From the NCBI RefSeq assembly GCF_030686155.1, contig NZ_JAUPEV010000001.1, positions 124,001 to 188,000 on the forward strand: 64,000 bases of DNA. Reading direction: 5' to 3'. Below the pieces are notes generated by a model. The model was given only the letters and a program-made list of their open reading frames with translations, did not search any database and was not told where the DNA came from. Positions 43,248 to 52,565 of this stretch are shown piece by piece. Position numbers and translations under genes: made by a program. Positions within the stretch are counted from its first letter, which is position 1; each line of letters starts with the position of its first letter. Origin of the DNA: Helicobacter_J cappadocius. GTDB lineage: Bacteria; Campylobacterota; Campylobacteria; Campylobacterales; Helicobacteraceae.

Positions 43248-44258
43248 ATGTCCAAACTAAAAATTGCTATCAATGGCTTTGGCAGATTGGGTAGAAGCAT
43301 TGCCAGAGTCATTACTAACAGAGATGATGTAGAACTTGTAGGTATAAACGATGCTAGTGAATGGGAAATCCTTTCTTATTTGCTTGAAAACGACAGCACT
43401 CACGGACATTTTCCAAAATCAGTATCATATGAAAATAACCAACTTTTCATAGACTCAAAACCTGTCAAAACTTTTTCCTATAGCAATCCTAATGATTTGG
43501 ATTTTACCATCTGCGATGCAGATGTAGTCATTGAATCATCAGGAAAATTTCTAACACAAGAAGAAGTAAAGCATCACATCAAAAAAGGTATCAAAAAAGT
43601 CGTATTTTCAGCTCCTACAAATGATGAAACACCGACTTTTGTAATGGGAGTAAATCACCATCTTTACAATGGACAAAATATCATTTCTAACGCCTCTTGT
43701 ACCACAAATTGTCTAGCTCCAATTTGTCAAATCATTCACGAAAATTTTGGCATACAAGCAGGTACGCTAAGCACTATTCACAGCTATACAAACGATCAAA
43801 ATCTACTCGACAGTGCTCACAAAAGCGACAAAAGGAGATCTAGGGCAGCAGCAGTTAATATCATTCCTACAAGTACAGGAGCAGCCAAGTCTATTTATAA
43901 AATCCTCCCAGATCTTAAGGGAAAGCTTCATGGACATAGCATTCGAGTTCCTGTTATAGATGTGTCTATGGTGGATCTTAATCTTGAATTAAAAGAGCCT
44001 ATCTGTGCAGATATTATCAATGATACGCTAATAAATGCTTCAAAAAACAGATACGCTGGAATATTGGGTATTGATGAGAAATATGGCGTGAGTACAGATT
44101 TTTTAAACGATCCTAGAAGCTCCATTGTGGCAAAAGATCTAACCTTTAGCATTGGAAAAATGGTAAAAATTATGGCGTGGTATGATAATGAATGGGGTTA
44201 TTCCAATCGAATAGTTGATTTATGCGTGTTTGTTTCCAAACAATCAGGTATAAATTAG
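43248..44258 (+). CDS. gap: Glyceraldehyde-3-phosphate dehydrogenase
   Basis: 336 residues from ATG 43248-43250 with AAGGG upstream. A TTG 18 bases earlier is inside the leader. The NAD site begins KIAINGFGRLGRSIAR, and the catalytic Cys is in NASCTTNCLAP at about residue 156. The His of the STIHSYT block, and the phosphate sites IPTSTGAAKS and WYDNEWGYSNR, are present. It serves glycolysis or gluconeogenesis with tpiA (50027-50728). Confidence 0.96.
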   Translation: MSKLKIAINGFGRLGRSIARVITNRDDVELVGINDASEWEILSYLLENDSTHGHFPKSVSYENNQLFIDSKPVKTFSYSNPNDLDFTICDADVVIESSGKFLTQEEVKHHIKKGIKKVVFSAPTNDETPTFVMGVNHHLYNGQNIISNASCTTNCLAPICQIIHENFGIQAGTLSTIHSYTNDQNLLDSAHKSDKRRSRAAAVNIIPTSTGAAKSIYKILPDLKGKLHGHSIRVPVIDVSMVDLNLELKEPICADIINDTLINASKNRYAGILGIDEKYGVSTDFLNDPRSSIVAKDLTFSIGKMVKIMAWYDNEWGYSNRIVDLCVFVSKQSGIN

Positions 44259-44320
44259 TCTCAGATATAAATATTTGTAATAACTATAAAATTCACCATA
44301 TGCTAAAAATATTTCGTTAA

Positions 44321-45868
44321 TCAAATTTGACCTTCCGGAAATATTTTTGCGAAAAAATTAATCATTCTAACAAACCAACTCGTGTCTGGAGAATGTTTTT
44401 TATCCACAGTTTCATCACCTTCTATCCCCTCCCATATGACTTTATTTTTCCTAAGCACTAAATGCCATGCTTTTTTCATTTCAATTTGCATCAGTTTTTT
44501 TGTTTCTTTTGCAAAATCTTCATTGTCAAATACCGCTACCACTTCTGTGTTGATATTTTCAGAACGTTGATCAAGATTAAAGCTCCCTACCCAAGTGATT
44601 TTATCATCAAAAACAATGGTCTTGCTATGCAAGGAAGCTCCTGAACTCCTTTTTCCGCGAATTTTAATTTTACCTTCACTGCGTTTGTATTCATAGACAT
44701 TTGCACCCATTTTTACAAGTTTATCGCGATACCTCTCCCAAGCACTATAAACCACCAAAGCATCTGTAGAAGAGAGCGAATTGGTCAATATACTGATTTC
44801 AGTACCCTTATTTATGGCGTCTTTAAAATACCTTAGCCCTTTTTTTCCCGGCACAAAATACGCTGAAGAAATATAGATAGAATCTGTTGAGGAATTCCAA
44901 ATTTCTTTAAGTGCAAGGGTTATTGGGCTAGGTACTTTTTTTTCTACTTTTTCAGGAGAATCAGCTATGAGTTGTGCATTGCCCCAATAAATTTCATTTT
45001 TTCTATTTTTGTATCTAAAAATAAAATTATCAATAGCCAAATTATATATTTTCCAATCCTCTGGAGATCCTTCGATTTTTTTGATATATTTGGAATAGTT
45101 TTTCATATATTTTTTCATCTTCGATTTAGAAGGCAAAAATCCAACCGGAATGGAGCGATGAAAATTCCAATACTCTCCAAAACTTCTATGAGCCTCCTGT
45201 GCAACCTCACCTAAGAAAAAAATATCTGTATCAGAAAAATTAACATTCAAGTTGTTGTCAAAATAATTATCTGCAATATTTCTGCCACCAATAATAAGAG
45301 CGATATTATCAACAATAAAAAGCTTATTATGCATTCTCTTATTGATTCTTGAAAAATCATAAACCATCTCTGGAAATCTAAGAAAATGGATTCTATTCCT
45401 GTAGGGATTGAAAATTTTCACACTAATATTAGGATGATTATCCAAAGCTATGACATCAGAAAAATCAGAATCAAGACCATTATCATCAATCAAAATTCGG
45501 ATCTTAACTCCACGATTTGCAGCTTCCCAAATCTCATGCATTAAAACCCTTGAAGCAATATCATTCTTATAAATATAAGTTTGAATATCAATACTTTTTT
45601 GGGCCATTCTAGCCAAAGAAGCACGATGAAGGAGTGCATAAGAACCATCTTTTATAATCATTGCACCGCTCTGATTGGGAAAACTCTGAAGTTCCTTCAA
45701 ATAAACCTTAGCTATATCCGTATGAAGCGGATCGAATTTTCTAGTAGTATCATTAAAAAGAGTATTTTCTTTAGAAATGCTTTTTGTAGAAGCAATGATA
45801 GAAGAGCAGCCCACTAGAACAAACAATGCCACACATACGACAACTAACACATTTGTTCCACTGAGCAT
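44321..45868 (-). CDS. Phospholipase D-family lipoprotein (cardiolipin synthase-like)
   Basis: 515 residues from ATG 45866-45868. The signal peptide ends in a lipobox (FVLVGC, Cys near residue 21), so the protein is lipid-anchored. Two HKD motifs are visible: MHNKLFIVD with GGRN, and LHSKTIVFDD with SFNLDQRS. Together they form the active site of phospholipase D/cardiolipin synthase enzymes. A similar gene stands beside frdB in H. pylori (HP0190, from memory). It follows frdB by 56 bases. Substrate is unproven; envelope phospholipid turnover is likely. Confidence 0.85.
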   Translation of the reverse strand: MLSGTNVLVVVCVALFVLVGCSSIIASTKSISKENTLFNDTTRKFDPLHTDIAKVYLKELQSFPNQSGAMIIKDGSYALLHRASLARMAQKSIDIQTYIYKNDIASRVLMHEIWEAANRGVKIRILIDDNGLDSDFSDVIALDNHPNISVKIFNPYRNRIHFLRFPEMVYDFSRINKRMHNKLFIVDNIALIIGGRNIADNYFDNNLNVNFSDTDIFFLGEVAQEAHRSFGEYWNFHRSIPVGFLPSKSKMKKYMKNYSKYIKKIEGSPEDWKIYNLAIDNFIFRYKNRKNEIYWGNAQLIADSPEKVEKKVPSPITLALKEIWNSSTDSIYISSAYFVPGKKGLRYFKDAINKGTEISILTNSLSSTDALVVYSAWERYRDKLVKMGANVYEYKRSEGKIKIRGKRSSGASLHSKTIVFDDKITWVGSFNLDQRSENINTEVVAVFDNEDFAKETKKLMQIEMKKAWHLVLRKNKVIWEGIEGDETVDKKHSPDTSWFVRMINFFAKIFPEGQI

Positions 45869-45924
45869 ACTCACCCTAATCAACGCTTAAAGACCTAATT
45901 GTTTTTAATTCCAATCCTCTGCAT

Positions 45925-46671
45925 CTATTTCTTATATCCTACAGAAAGCATTTTTCTTCTCAAATACGCGATCTTTGTCTGTAATGGAAGTTCTTTTGGA
46001 CAAGTATCATGACAAGCAATTAAACTCATGCATCCAAATACTCCATCATCATTTCCTACAAGTTCATAAAAATCATCATCTGTACGTTTATCATGCGGAT
46101 CAATCATAAATCTAACCACACGATTCATTCCTGCTGCACCAATAAAATCTTCACGCATTAGTTTGGTAGCACAACTCGCTATACAACAACCACACTCAAT
46201 GCATCTTTCAAGCTCAAATACTTCTTGGGCAACATCAGGCTCAATTCTTTCTTCAGGTTTAGAAATATCAAAAGTTTCGTTTGTATGTATCCAGCTCTCA
46301 ACACGTTTAGCCATACCCGCAAACCACTCTCCAGTATTGACACTCAAATCCTTGATGAGCTTGAATGCAGGCAATGGCATCAATGTAATCACGCCATCAG
46401 GAAAATCTTTAGTAAGAGTTTTACAAGCAAGTCTAGGGCGACCGTTAATCATCATCGCACAACTTCCACAAATTCCTGCTCGACAAACAAAATCAAAACT
46501 CAAGTCAGGATCTTGATGCTCTCTTATCATATTCAAAGCAATAAAAATTGTCATTGAATGGGCTTCTTCTAGCTGATATTCCCTAAAATGAGGCTTAGAT
46601 ACCGCACTTTGAGGATCAAATTTTAAAACCCTGATTGTAATAATTCTTCCTTTATTTTCTTGAGCACTCAT
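45925..46671 (-). CDS. frdB: Fumarate reductase iron-sulfur subunit
   Basis: 248 residues. The [2Fe-2S] site is CRAGICGSCAMMINGRPRLAC (read as two close pieces around residues 64-84; the C-R-A-G-I-C-G-S-C core is complete). The [4Fe-4S] and [3Fe-4S] sites are in CIECGCCIASC and FGCMSLIACHDTCPKELP. It carries electrons between the FrdC haems and FrdA. ATG overlaps the frdA stop as ATGA. Confidence 0.96.
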   Translation of the reverse strand: MSAQENKGRIITIRVLKFDPQSAVSKPHFREYQLEEAHSMTIFIALNMIREHQDPDLSFDFVCRAGICGSCAMMINGRPRLACKTLTKDFPDGVITLMPLPAFKLIKDLSVNTGEWFAGMAKRVESWIHTNETFDISKPEERIEPDVAQEVFELERCIECGCCIASCATKLMREDFIGAAGMNRVVRFMIDPHDKRTDDDFYELVGNDDGVFGCMSLIACHDTCPKELPLQTKIAYLRRKMLSVGYKK

Positions 46672-48653
46672 TTTTCATCTCCTAATCGTTGATTTTTGGC
46701 TTTATATCTAGGCAATAAATCAAATGGCATCAAAGCTTCTTGAAGTTGATATCTATCGCCTCCCTTGTTTTGAATCTCTTCTGTGATTTTTTTGATTTCT
46801 TCATCTCTTTTTTCCTTTAGAGGATGGGGTATAAAATTTCCCTTAGCTCCATAACCTCTAAAATCTGGGGTGAGTTCCATCTTCATAATATCTAAATCTT
46901 CATATTCTAAAGTAGGTAGAGTTTGATCGGGATTAGGCCAAGAAGCAAGTGTTCTTTTAAGCCATTTTTCATCATCTCTTTTGGGGTAATCTATCCTTGT
47001 ATGTGCTCCTCTAGATTCTGTTCTCTCCAAAGCACCTTTTGCAACACAAAGAGCAATTTTGAGCATTCTTGGAACCCTATAAGCATCTTCAAGTTCAGGG
47101 TTGTTATGCATTTTTTTATTTTTTACATTGAGATTTTTAGAACGTTTATAAAGCTCTTCAAGTTCTTTGACAGCTTCTTGCAACAAAGGACCATCTCGAA
47201 AAACTCCAACTTTTTCATCCATAATGGTTTTCATTTTATTTTTAATTTCATACACATCTTCATTGCCACCATTGCTAAGCAAAGAAGCCAAATATTTTTC
47301 CTCTTTTTCCAAGAAAAACTCAATTGTTTTGGATTGAACATCAATCTCAGCATCGACACAAAATTCAGCAAAGTAGTCCCCAATAATCATACCTGCGACC
47401 ACTGCTTCACTCACAGAATTTCCACCTAGTCGATTGAATCCATGCAGATCCCAGCAAGAAGCCTCGCCTGCACAAAACAATCCTTTTAAATGAGTGTGTC
47501 CCTGATAATTTGTTCTTACACCACCCATTGAATAGTGTTGCATAGGCTTAATAGGAACCCACCCTTTGCTTCCCTCATCAGCAGGATCAATCCCAGCAAA
47601 AGTTTTGGCAATATCTTGAACATCTCGTAAATTTCGTTCAATATGAGCTCGACCTAGTATTGAAATATCTAGCCAAACATGCTCTCCATAAGGAGATTTC
47701 ACACCTTTGCCACTTTTGATATGCTCCAAAATTCTTCTAGAAACAACATCTCTACTTGCAAGTTCTTTTTTCTCAGGTTCATAATCAGGCATAAATCGAT
47801 AACCATCTTTGTCCCTAAGCACACCACCATCCCCGCGACAACCTTCAGTCATCAATATTCCACTAGGCACCAAACAAGTTGGGTGAAATTGAACTGCTTC
47901 CATATTGCCAAGTTTAGCAACTCCTGTTTCCATAGCAATAGCAGCACCCACACCATCACATATCACAGCATTTGTAGTGTGTGCATATACACGACCATAT
48001 CCACCTGTAGCCAACAAAGTACCTTTTGAAATATAAGCAGAAATTTCGCCTGTTATAAGATCCCTTACAATAGCCCCATAGCACTTGCCATTTTCGTGTA
48101 TAATCGAGACCGCTTCTTTCCTATCACGAATATCCACACCATTTTTGTAAGCCTCATTAGCCACAGCATACAACATAGAATGTCCAGTCGCGTCAGCTGT
48201 AAAACAGGTTCTCCATTTTTTTGTCCCACCAAAATCTCTTGATTGGATATATCCATGCTTGCTAGCATCTTCTGTGATGGTGACATGCTCACCGTTGATA
48301 ACTGCAGGTCTATCTCCTTGCTTGATTCTTGTCCAAGGAACTCCAAATCCAGCTAGTTCTCTAATTGCCTTAGGAGCTGTAGTAACAAACATTCTAGCTA
48401 CATTTTGATCACATCCCCAATCGCTTCCTTTTACGGTATCCATAAAATGAAGATCTTCATTGTCTCCTTCACTCATCTTACCATTTCCAAGACTTGCTTG
48501 CATACCCCCTTGTGCAGCAGCTGAGTGGCTTCTACGCACAGGAACCAAACTCAAAACAATTACATTCAAACCTTTTTGTTTGGCTGAAACCGCAGCCCTA
48601 AGACCTGCCAAACCACCACCGATAATCAATGAATCGCAATATGTTACCTTCAT
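46668..48653 (-). CDS. frdA: Fumarate reductase flavoprotein subunit
   Basis: 661 residues. The FAD site begins CDSLIIGGGLAGLRAAVSA, the covalent FAD His is in RRSHSAAAQGG, and the fumarate site has EAVQFHPTCL and HGFNRLGGNS. The C-terminal cap domain and the longer tail fit the epsilon-type QFR of Wolinella and Helicobacter. It reduces fumarate with menaquinol electrons, the main anaerobic respiration of these bacteria. It follows frdC by 3 bases. Confidence 0.97.
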   Translation of the reverse strand: MKVTYCDSLIIGGGLAGLRAAVSAKQKGLNVIVLSLVPVRRSHSAAAQGGMQASLGNGKMSEGDNEDLHFMDTVKGSDWGCDQNVARMFVTTAPKAIRELAGFGVPWTRIKQGDRPAVINGEHVTITEDASKHGYIQSRDFGGTKKWRTCFTADATGHSMLYAVANEAYKNGVDIRDRKEAVSIIHENGKCYGAIVRDLITGEISAYISKGTLLATGGYGRVYAHTTNAVICDGVGAAIAMETGVAKLGNMEAVQFHPTCLVPSGILMTEGCRGDGGVLRDKDGYRFMPDYEPEKKELASRDVVSRRILEHIKSGKGVKSPYGEHVWLDISILGRAHIERNLRDVQDIAKTFAGIDPADEGSKGWVPIKPMQHYSMGGVRTNYQGHTHLKGLFCAGEASCWDLHGFNRLGGNSVSEAVVAGMIIGDYFAEFCVDAEIDVQSKTIEFFLEKEEKYLASLLSNGGNEDVYEIKNKMKTIMDEKVGVFRDGPLLQEAVKELEELYKRSKNLNVKNKKMHNNPELEDAYRVPRMLKIALCVAKGALERTESRGAHTRIDYPKRDDEKWLKRTLASWPNPDQTLPTLEYEDLDIMKMELTPDFRGYGAKGNFIPHPLKEKRDEEIKKITEEIQNKGGDRYQLQEALMPFDLLPRYKAKNQRLGDEK

Positions 48654-48656
48654 AAC

Positions 48657-49418
48657 TTATTCTCCCTTGCCATATATTTGTGTGTCAATATGTTTGTAAT
48701 TTATGTTTGGATCTGTTTGGGTAAGACCTTTTGCTATATATGCGTAGTAGGTAAAAAGCCCCAAAACAATAAAAAACACGCTCATCGCCCACTTAACCCT
48801 TCTGAGATTAGCAATGCCTAATTTTTCAAACCAGCCCCACTTAATACATAATCTATAAAGTCCAATAGAACCGTGCAATTCAACAGCAAAAAGCAAAAAG
48901 ATATAAAGTAACCAAAAGTGCTCACTCACGAATCTATATGCTGAGCCATTTGGCCCTATTGTATCAGGCTGTGTAAGCATTACAAACAAGTGAATGCTTG
49001 CTAAAAAGAACATTGCAAATCCAGTCCCTGCTTGAATAACCCATAGACTCGTATCACTATGCTTCATCAGATGTTTATGAGTTCTCAAAATCATAAATTG
49101 TCTATAGTTGATAGGAAACTTTCTCATCGCTAAAAATGCATGAACAACTAAAACAATAATAATAAAAACAGCGACTCCGCTTACAATAGCTGGATTTCCT
49201 GCTTTGGAAATAAAGCTTCCCTCAAAAAATTTAGCGACTTTATACATCGCCTCATCGCTAATAAGGATGCTTGATACCAAAAACATATGCCCTATCATAA
49301 ATAATGCCAAAAATAATCCAGTCGCACTCTGCCAAAAATCAAGTCTAGCTGGGGTCTTACTTTTTTTGCGTTCAGTAGTGATACCCAAATAACCCTCAAT
49401 GATTTTATCTTGTTGCAT
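48657..49418 (-). CDS. frdC: Fumarate reductase dihaem cytochrome b subunit
   Basis: 253 residues with five spans. The haem-ligand histidines lie in IGHMFLVSS, VVHAFLAMRKFP, SIHLFVML and ELHGSIGLYRL, the four-His dihaem pattern of Wolinella-type FrdC. It oxidises menaquinol. AAGGAG precedes the ATG. First gene of frdCAB. Confidence 0.95.
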   Translation of the reverse strand: MQQDKIIEGYLGITTERKKSKTPARLDFWQSATGLFLALFMIGHMFLVSSILISDEAMYKVAKFFEGSFISKAGNPAIVSGVAVFIIIVLVVHAFLAMRKFPINYRQFMILRTHKHLMKHSDTSLWVIQAGTGFAMFFLASIHLFVMLTQPDTIGPNGSAYRFVSEHFWLLYIFLLFAVELHGSIGLYRLCIKWGWFEKLGIANLRRVKWAMSVFFIVLGLFTYYAYIAKGLTQTDPNINYKHIDTQIYGKGE

Positions 49419-49540
49419 CTATCTCTCCTTTTTGTTGTGTGAATTAAATCTTCAAATAAATAATCCTTATTTGATTAGATTTATCGGTTTGAATTGCTTA
49501 ACATCCATCCACTACGCTCTATTTCTATCTATAACAAAAT

Positions 49541-49726
49541 CTAAGATTTTTTAGCATAACAGAGGGAATATTTTGCAAGAGTTCTAAAAGCAATGACGCT
49601 ATGATTATTGTTTTTGAGATTGATTTTGATGACAAATGCTTCCTTATTGTTAATATCAGCAAGAGAACTCGCCACATCTGTCAGATGACCACTTTGAGTC
49701 TTTATAGATGAAATATTCACTCGCAT
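49541..49726 (-). CDS. Small hypothetical protein upstream of frdC
   Basis: 61 residues (starts MRVNISSIKTQSGHLTDVAS), without membrane span or known motif; one Cys near the end. It has a strong ribosome site (AGGAG, seven bases) and a TATAAT box (49760-49765) at good distance, so it is probably translated. It ends 122 bases before frdC. I do not recognise it, and no function is offered. Confidence 0.5.
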   Translation of the reverse strand: MRVNISSIKTQSGHLTDVASSLADINNKEAFVIKINLKNNNHSVIAFRTLAKYSLCYAKKS

Positions 49727-49759
49727 TCAATCTCCTAAACTCTAATTGCGTTAGATATA

Positions 49760-49765
49760 ATTATA
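49760..49765 (-). promoter_or_regulatory. -10 box of the 61-residue protein gene
   Basis: TATAAT on the minus strand, 34-39 bases upstream of the ATG at 49726. Confidence 0.45.
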
Positions 49766-49819
49766 AGACAATTTTTGTTAAAAAATGTCTTAAAATTTTA
49801 AACCTATTAAGAAATACTC

Positions 49820-49858
49820 ATTCTTACAAAAAGGATGATACTTTTTGTAAGAATTTTT
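49820..49858 (+). terminator. Perfect 14-bp hairpin with T-run in the gap before tpiA
   Basis: ATTCTTACAAAAAG (49820-49833) pairs with CTTTTTGTAAGAAT (49841-49854) around a 7-base loop, followed by TTTT on the plus strand. No plus-strand gene lies upstream, so it ends either antisense transcription, a small RNA or a tpiA leader. Confidence 0.6.
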
Positions 49859-49931
49859 GTACCTGATTTGGAAAAATCAAACTCTAAAGAAAATTTCAAA
49901 AACTTTCAGATTTTCAAACCAAAATAATTTC

Positions 49932-49972
49932 ACTCAAATAAGATTTTCTGATTTGAGTTCAAAAACTCAAAT
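49932..49972 (+). promoter_or_regulatory. Mutually exclusive hairpin elements in the tpiA leader
   Basis: ACTCAAAT (49932-49939), ATTTGAGTT (49951-49959) and AACTCAAAT (49964-49972): the middle element can pair with either flank. Such alternatives are found in attenuators or in operators. No known riboswitch class is recognised. Confidence 0.4.
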
Positions 49973-50026
49973 ATTCTAAAAATACTTGCTAAAATATCAA
50001 ACATTCCAAAAATACTAAGAGGCATT

Positions 50027-50728
50027 ATGACAAAAATTGTTGCAGCAAATTTCAAAACCAATCATACAAAAAAAACTACAAAAAGCTATCTAGAGTCTCT
50101 TGAAAAGAAACTTTTAGCATCTGATAAAATCTATATTTTTCCAACTCCCATAGCATTGTGTGAAAATAATTTTAAACATCTAAAAGTGGGGACTCAAAAC
50201 GCCTATCCTATTTTAAATGGTGCCTTCACAGGTGAAGTAGGCCTAGAATCCCTCAAAGAACTAGATATTAAAACAATCCTTATTGGTCATAGCGAAAGAA
50301 GAAACATTTTAGGAGAATCTCAAAAATTCTGTGCTGAAAAGTTTGATTTCTTTGCCAAAGAAGATTTTGAAATCATTTATTGCGTCGGCGAAGACATATC
50401 CATTAGGGAAAAAGGGGTTGAAAATGTCAAAAAATTCATCAAAACCCAATTTGAAAATATTCCTGTCCAATATCCAAAACTCATTATCGCCTATGAGCCT
50501 ATTTGGGCTATCGGAAGTGGAATGAGTGCATCAGCTGAACAGATACAACAAACGCACAGTTTTATAAAAGAAATCTCTCCTGCTCCAGTTTTATATGGTG
50601 GGAGTGTGAATATAAAAAATATCGCTGAAATTTTAAATATACAAGAAGTTGATGGGGTTCTTGTTGGGAGTGCCTCACTTAATATCGATAGTTTCTATAA
50701 AATAATCCAAGAAGCTAGAAATAAATAA
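50027..50728 (+). CDS. tpiA: Triosephosphate isomerase
   Basis: 233 residues. Family blocks are ANFKTN near the start (the catalytic Lys, with the usual NWK varied to NFK), LIGHSERR (catalytic His), YEPIWAIGSG (catalytic Glu; flexible loop follows) and VLYGGSVN. It is slightly shorter than the typical 250 residues, as in other Helicobacter. It interconverts dihydroxyacetone phosphate and glyceraldehyde phosphate. lpxD follows by 10 bases. In H. pylori, fabI lies between them, from memory; it is absent here. Confidence 0.94.
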   Translation: MTKIVAANFKTNHTKKTTKSYLESLEKKLLASDKIYIFPTPIALCENNFKHLKVGTQNAYPILNGAFTGEVGLESLKELDIKTILIGHSERRNILGESQKFCAEKFDFFAKEDFEIIYCVGEDISIREKGVENVKKFIKTQFENIPVQYPKLIIAYEPIWAIGSGMSASAEQIQQTHSFIKEISPAPVLYGGSVNIKNIAEILNIQEVDGVLVGSASLNIDSFYKIIQEARNK

Positions 50729-50738
50729 AGGAGAAGAA

Positions 50739-51710
50739 ATGAAGCTTAGTAAAATGTTAGAATCCATAGGAATAGACACTTCCCTCAATAAGGATTTTGA
50801 AGTAAAAGCACTTGCGCCTTTAGAGAGTGCATTAGAAAATGAAGTGAGCTATATTGATCAAAACAAATATCTATCAAGCCTAAAAGAATCCAAAGCTGGA
50901 GCAGTCCTTATAAAAGAAAAAGATGTTACCCATGTCCCCTCTCATATGCAATCAATCGTTGTCCCAAATCCACATCTAGCTTTTGCCAAACTTTCTGCTT
51001 TTTTTGCTAAAGATGAGTTTGCTTACCCAACAGCAGAAAAAAATCAAATACAAATCGGTGAAAATACGACAATAATGCCAAATGTATTTTTAGGCAATAA
51101 TGTAAAAATAGGTAAAAATTGCACCCTGATGCCTGGAGTAGTTATCAGCGATAATGTAAATATCGGAGATGGGTGCAAAATATTTCCTAATGTCGTTATA
51201 TACAGAGATACACACATTGGTAGTAATGTTTTTATACATGCAGGGACAATTATCGGCAGTGATGGATTTGGATATGCACATAATGAAAAAGGTGAGCATG
51301 TAAAAATCCAGCACAACGGCAAGGTCGTCATTGAAAATGATGTTGAAATAGGGGCCAATAACACTATTGATCGAGCGGTATTTGGAGAAACACGTATCAA
51401 AAAAGGTTCAAAAATTGACAATCTTGTTCAGATTGGTCATAATTGCACTATTGGCGAACACACCTTGCTTGTCTCACAAGTTGGACTTGCAGGATCTACC
51501 AGCACAGGAAGAAATGTAGTTATGGGTGGTCAAGCAGGAACAGGGGGACATATTCATATTGGAGATTTTACCCAAATAGCAGGGAGGGGCGCTGTAGGAA
51601 AAAATCTTCCACCAAACACAAAATGGGGCGGTCATCCACTTATGGAATTAGATGAATGGATGAAATTTTTCGTAACATTACGTAGAATGGTCAAAAAGAA
51701 AAGCGAGTAA
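50739..51710 (+). CDS. lpxD: UDP-3-O-acylglucosamine N-acyltransferase
   Basis: 323 residues. The N-terminal uridine-binding domain (LESALENEVSYIDQNKYL) is followed by a left-handed beta helix with many hexapeptide repeats (IGENTTIMPNVFLGNNVKIG and on), the catalytic His in FIHAGTIIGSDGFGYA, and a C-terminal helix. It adds the N-linked acyl chain in lipid A synthesis. AAGGAG precedes the ATG. Its stop codon abuts the cheR stop on the other strand with no spacer. Confidence 0.95.
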   Translation: MKLSKMLESIGIDTSLNKDFEVKALAPLESALENEVSYIDQNKYLSSLKESKAGAVLIKEKDVTHVPSHMQSIVVPNPHLAFAKLSAFFAKDEFAYPTAEKNQIQIGENTTIMPNVFLGNNVKIGKNCTLMPGVVISDNVNIGDGCKIFPNVVIYRDTHIGSNVFIHAGTIIGSDGFGYAHNEKGEHVKIQHNGKVVIENDVEIGANNTIDRAVFGETRIKKGSKIDNLVQIGHNCTIGEHTLLVSQVGLAGSTSTGRNVVMGGQAGTGGHIHIGDFTQIAGRGAVGKNLPPNTKWGGHPLMELDEWMKFFVTLRRMVKKKSE

Positions 51711-52565
51711 TCAATCCAAATATTTTTTCGCTTTTTGATAATAAACAACCCTTCCAATCATATTCTTATCAAAAAGCACACTATTGGGTATTAAATCAGC
51801 GTGTCCCACATACATTCGACCATTATCTTTTAAGACTTTATAAAACCTTTCTATTGTTTTAAGGCGATAGGCTTCGTCAAAATAGATCATCATATTGCGT
51901 GAAAAAATAATGTCAAACTCTCCTAAATTTAAAAAATCTTCATCAAAAATATTGACCAGTTTATATTCACATTTTGGCAATAATCTTTTTTTGATTTTAA
52001 AATCCTTCCCCAAAGGATCAAAAAAACTATTTCTTAATTCATTACTTAAACGATGCAAAGATCTAGCAGAATAAATACCCTCCTCGCCCTGTTTAATAGC
52101 ATCAGAATTGATATCAATCCCACATATGGACACTCTATCTATATTGATCCCTGCTTGAGAAATAAGCATTCCTATTGAATAAACTTCATCTCCACTAGAG
52201 CATGGGGCTGAAAGAATTCTAATATTCCCTTGTAGAGATTTGGCAAAATCAACAGCTATCTCTAGTTGTAATAACTCTCTATAAAAGTAGGTCTCATTCA
52301 CTGTAACCAGATTAAGTGCTTCTTGTCTAAAAAGCGAATCTCCCAAAATTTTGTTACTCAAATCCCTAAAGGTCGCAATACTGTGAGCTTGTGCAAAATA
52401 ACTTAACCTATGCTTGATAACATCTTGCTTTGGAGTGAGATCTACTCCAGATATCTTTTTGATAGTTTGAATAAACTCCACCAAACCATCATCATCACTA
52501 GGAAGAGGAACAAGTTTTGGTTTTTCTTCAACAATAGGTTCTTTTTCTTTTTTTCTAAAAAACAT
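51711..52565 (-). CDS. cheR: Chemotaxis protein methyltransferase (CheR)
   Basis: 284 residues. NETYFYREL is the CheR N-terminal domain signature, APCSSGDEVYSIGM is motif I, CGIDINSDAI the acidic second strand, and FDIIFSRNMMIYFD the family motif IV. A charged 30-residue N-terminal extension precedes the domain. CheR methylates glutamates of the chemoreceptors. It overlaps cheB by 11 bases. H. pylori lacks CheR, so this is a marker for the non-gastric type of Helicobacter. Confidence 0.92.
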   Translation of the reverse strand: MFFRKKEKEPIVEEKPKLVPLPSDDDGLVEFIQTIKKISGVDLTPKQDVIKHRLSYFAQAHSIATFRDLSNKILGDSLFRQEALNLVTVNETYFYRELLQLEIAVDFAKSLQGNIRILSAPCSSGDEVYSIGMLISQAGINIDRVSICGIDINSDAIKQGEEGIYSARSLHRLSNELRNSFFDPLGKDFKIKKRLLPKCEYKLVNIFDEDFLNLGEFDIIFSRNMMIYFDEAYRLKTIERFYKVLKDNGRMYVGHADLIPNSVLFDKNMIGRVVYYQKAKKYLD

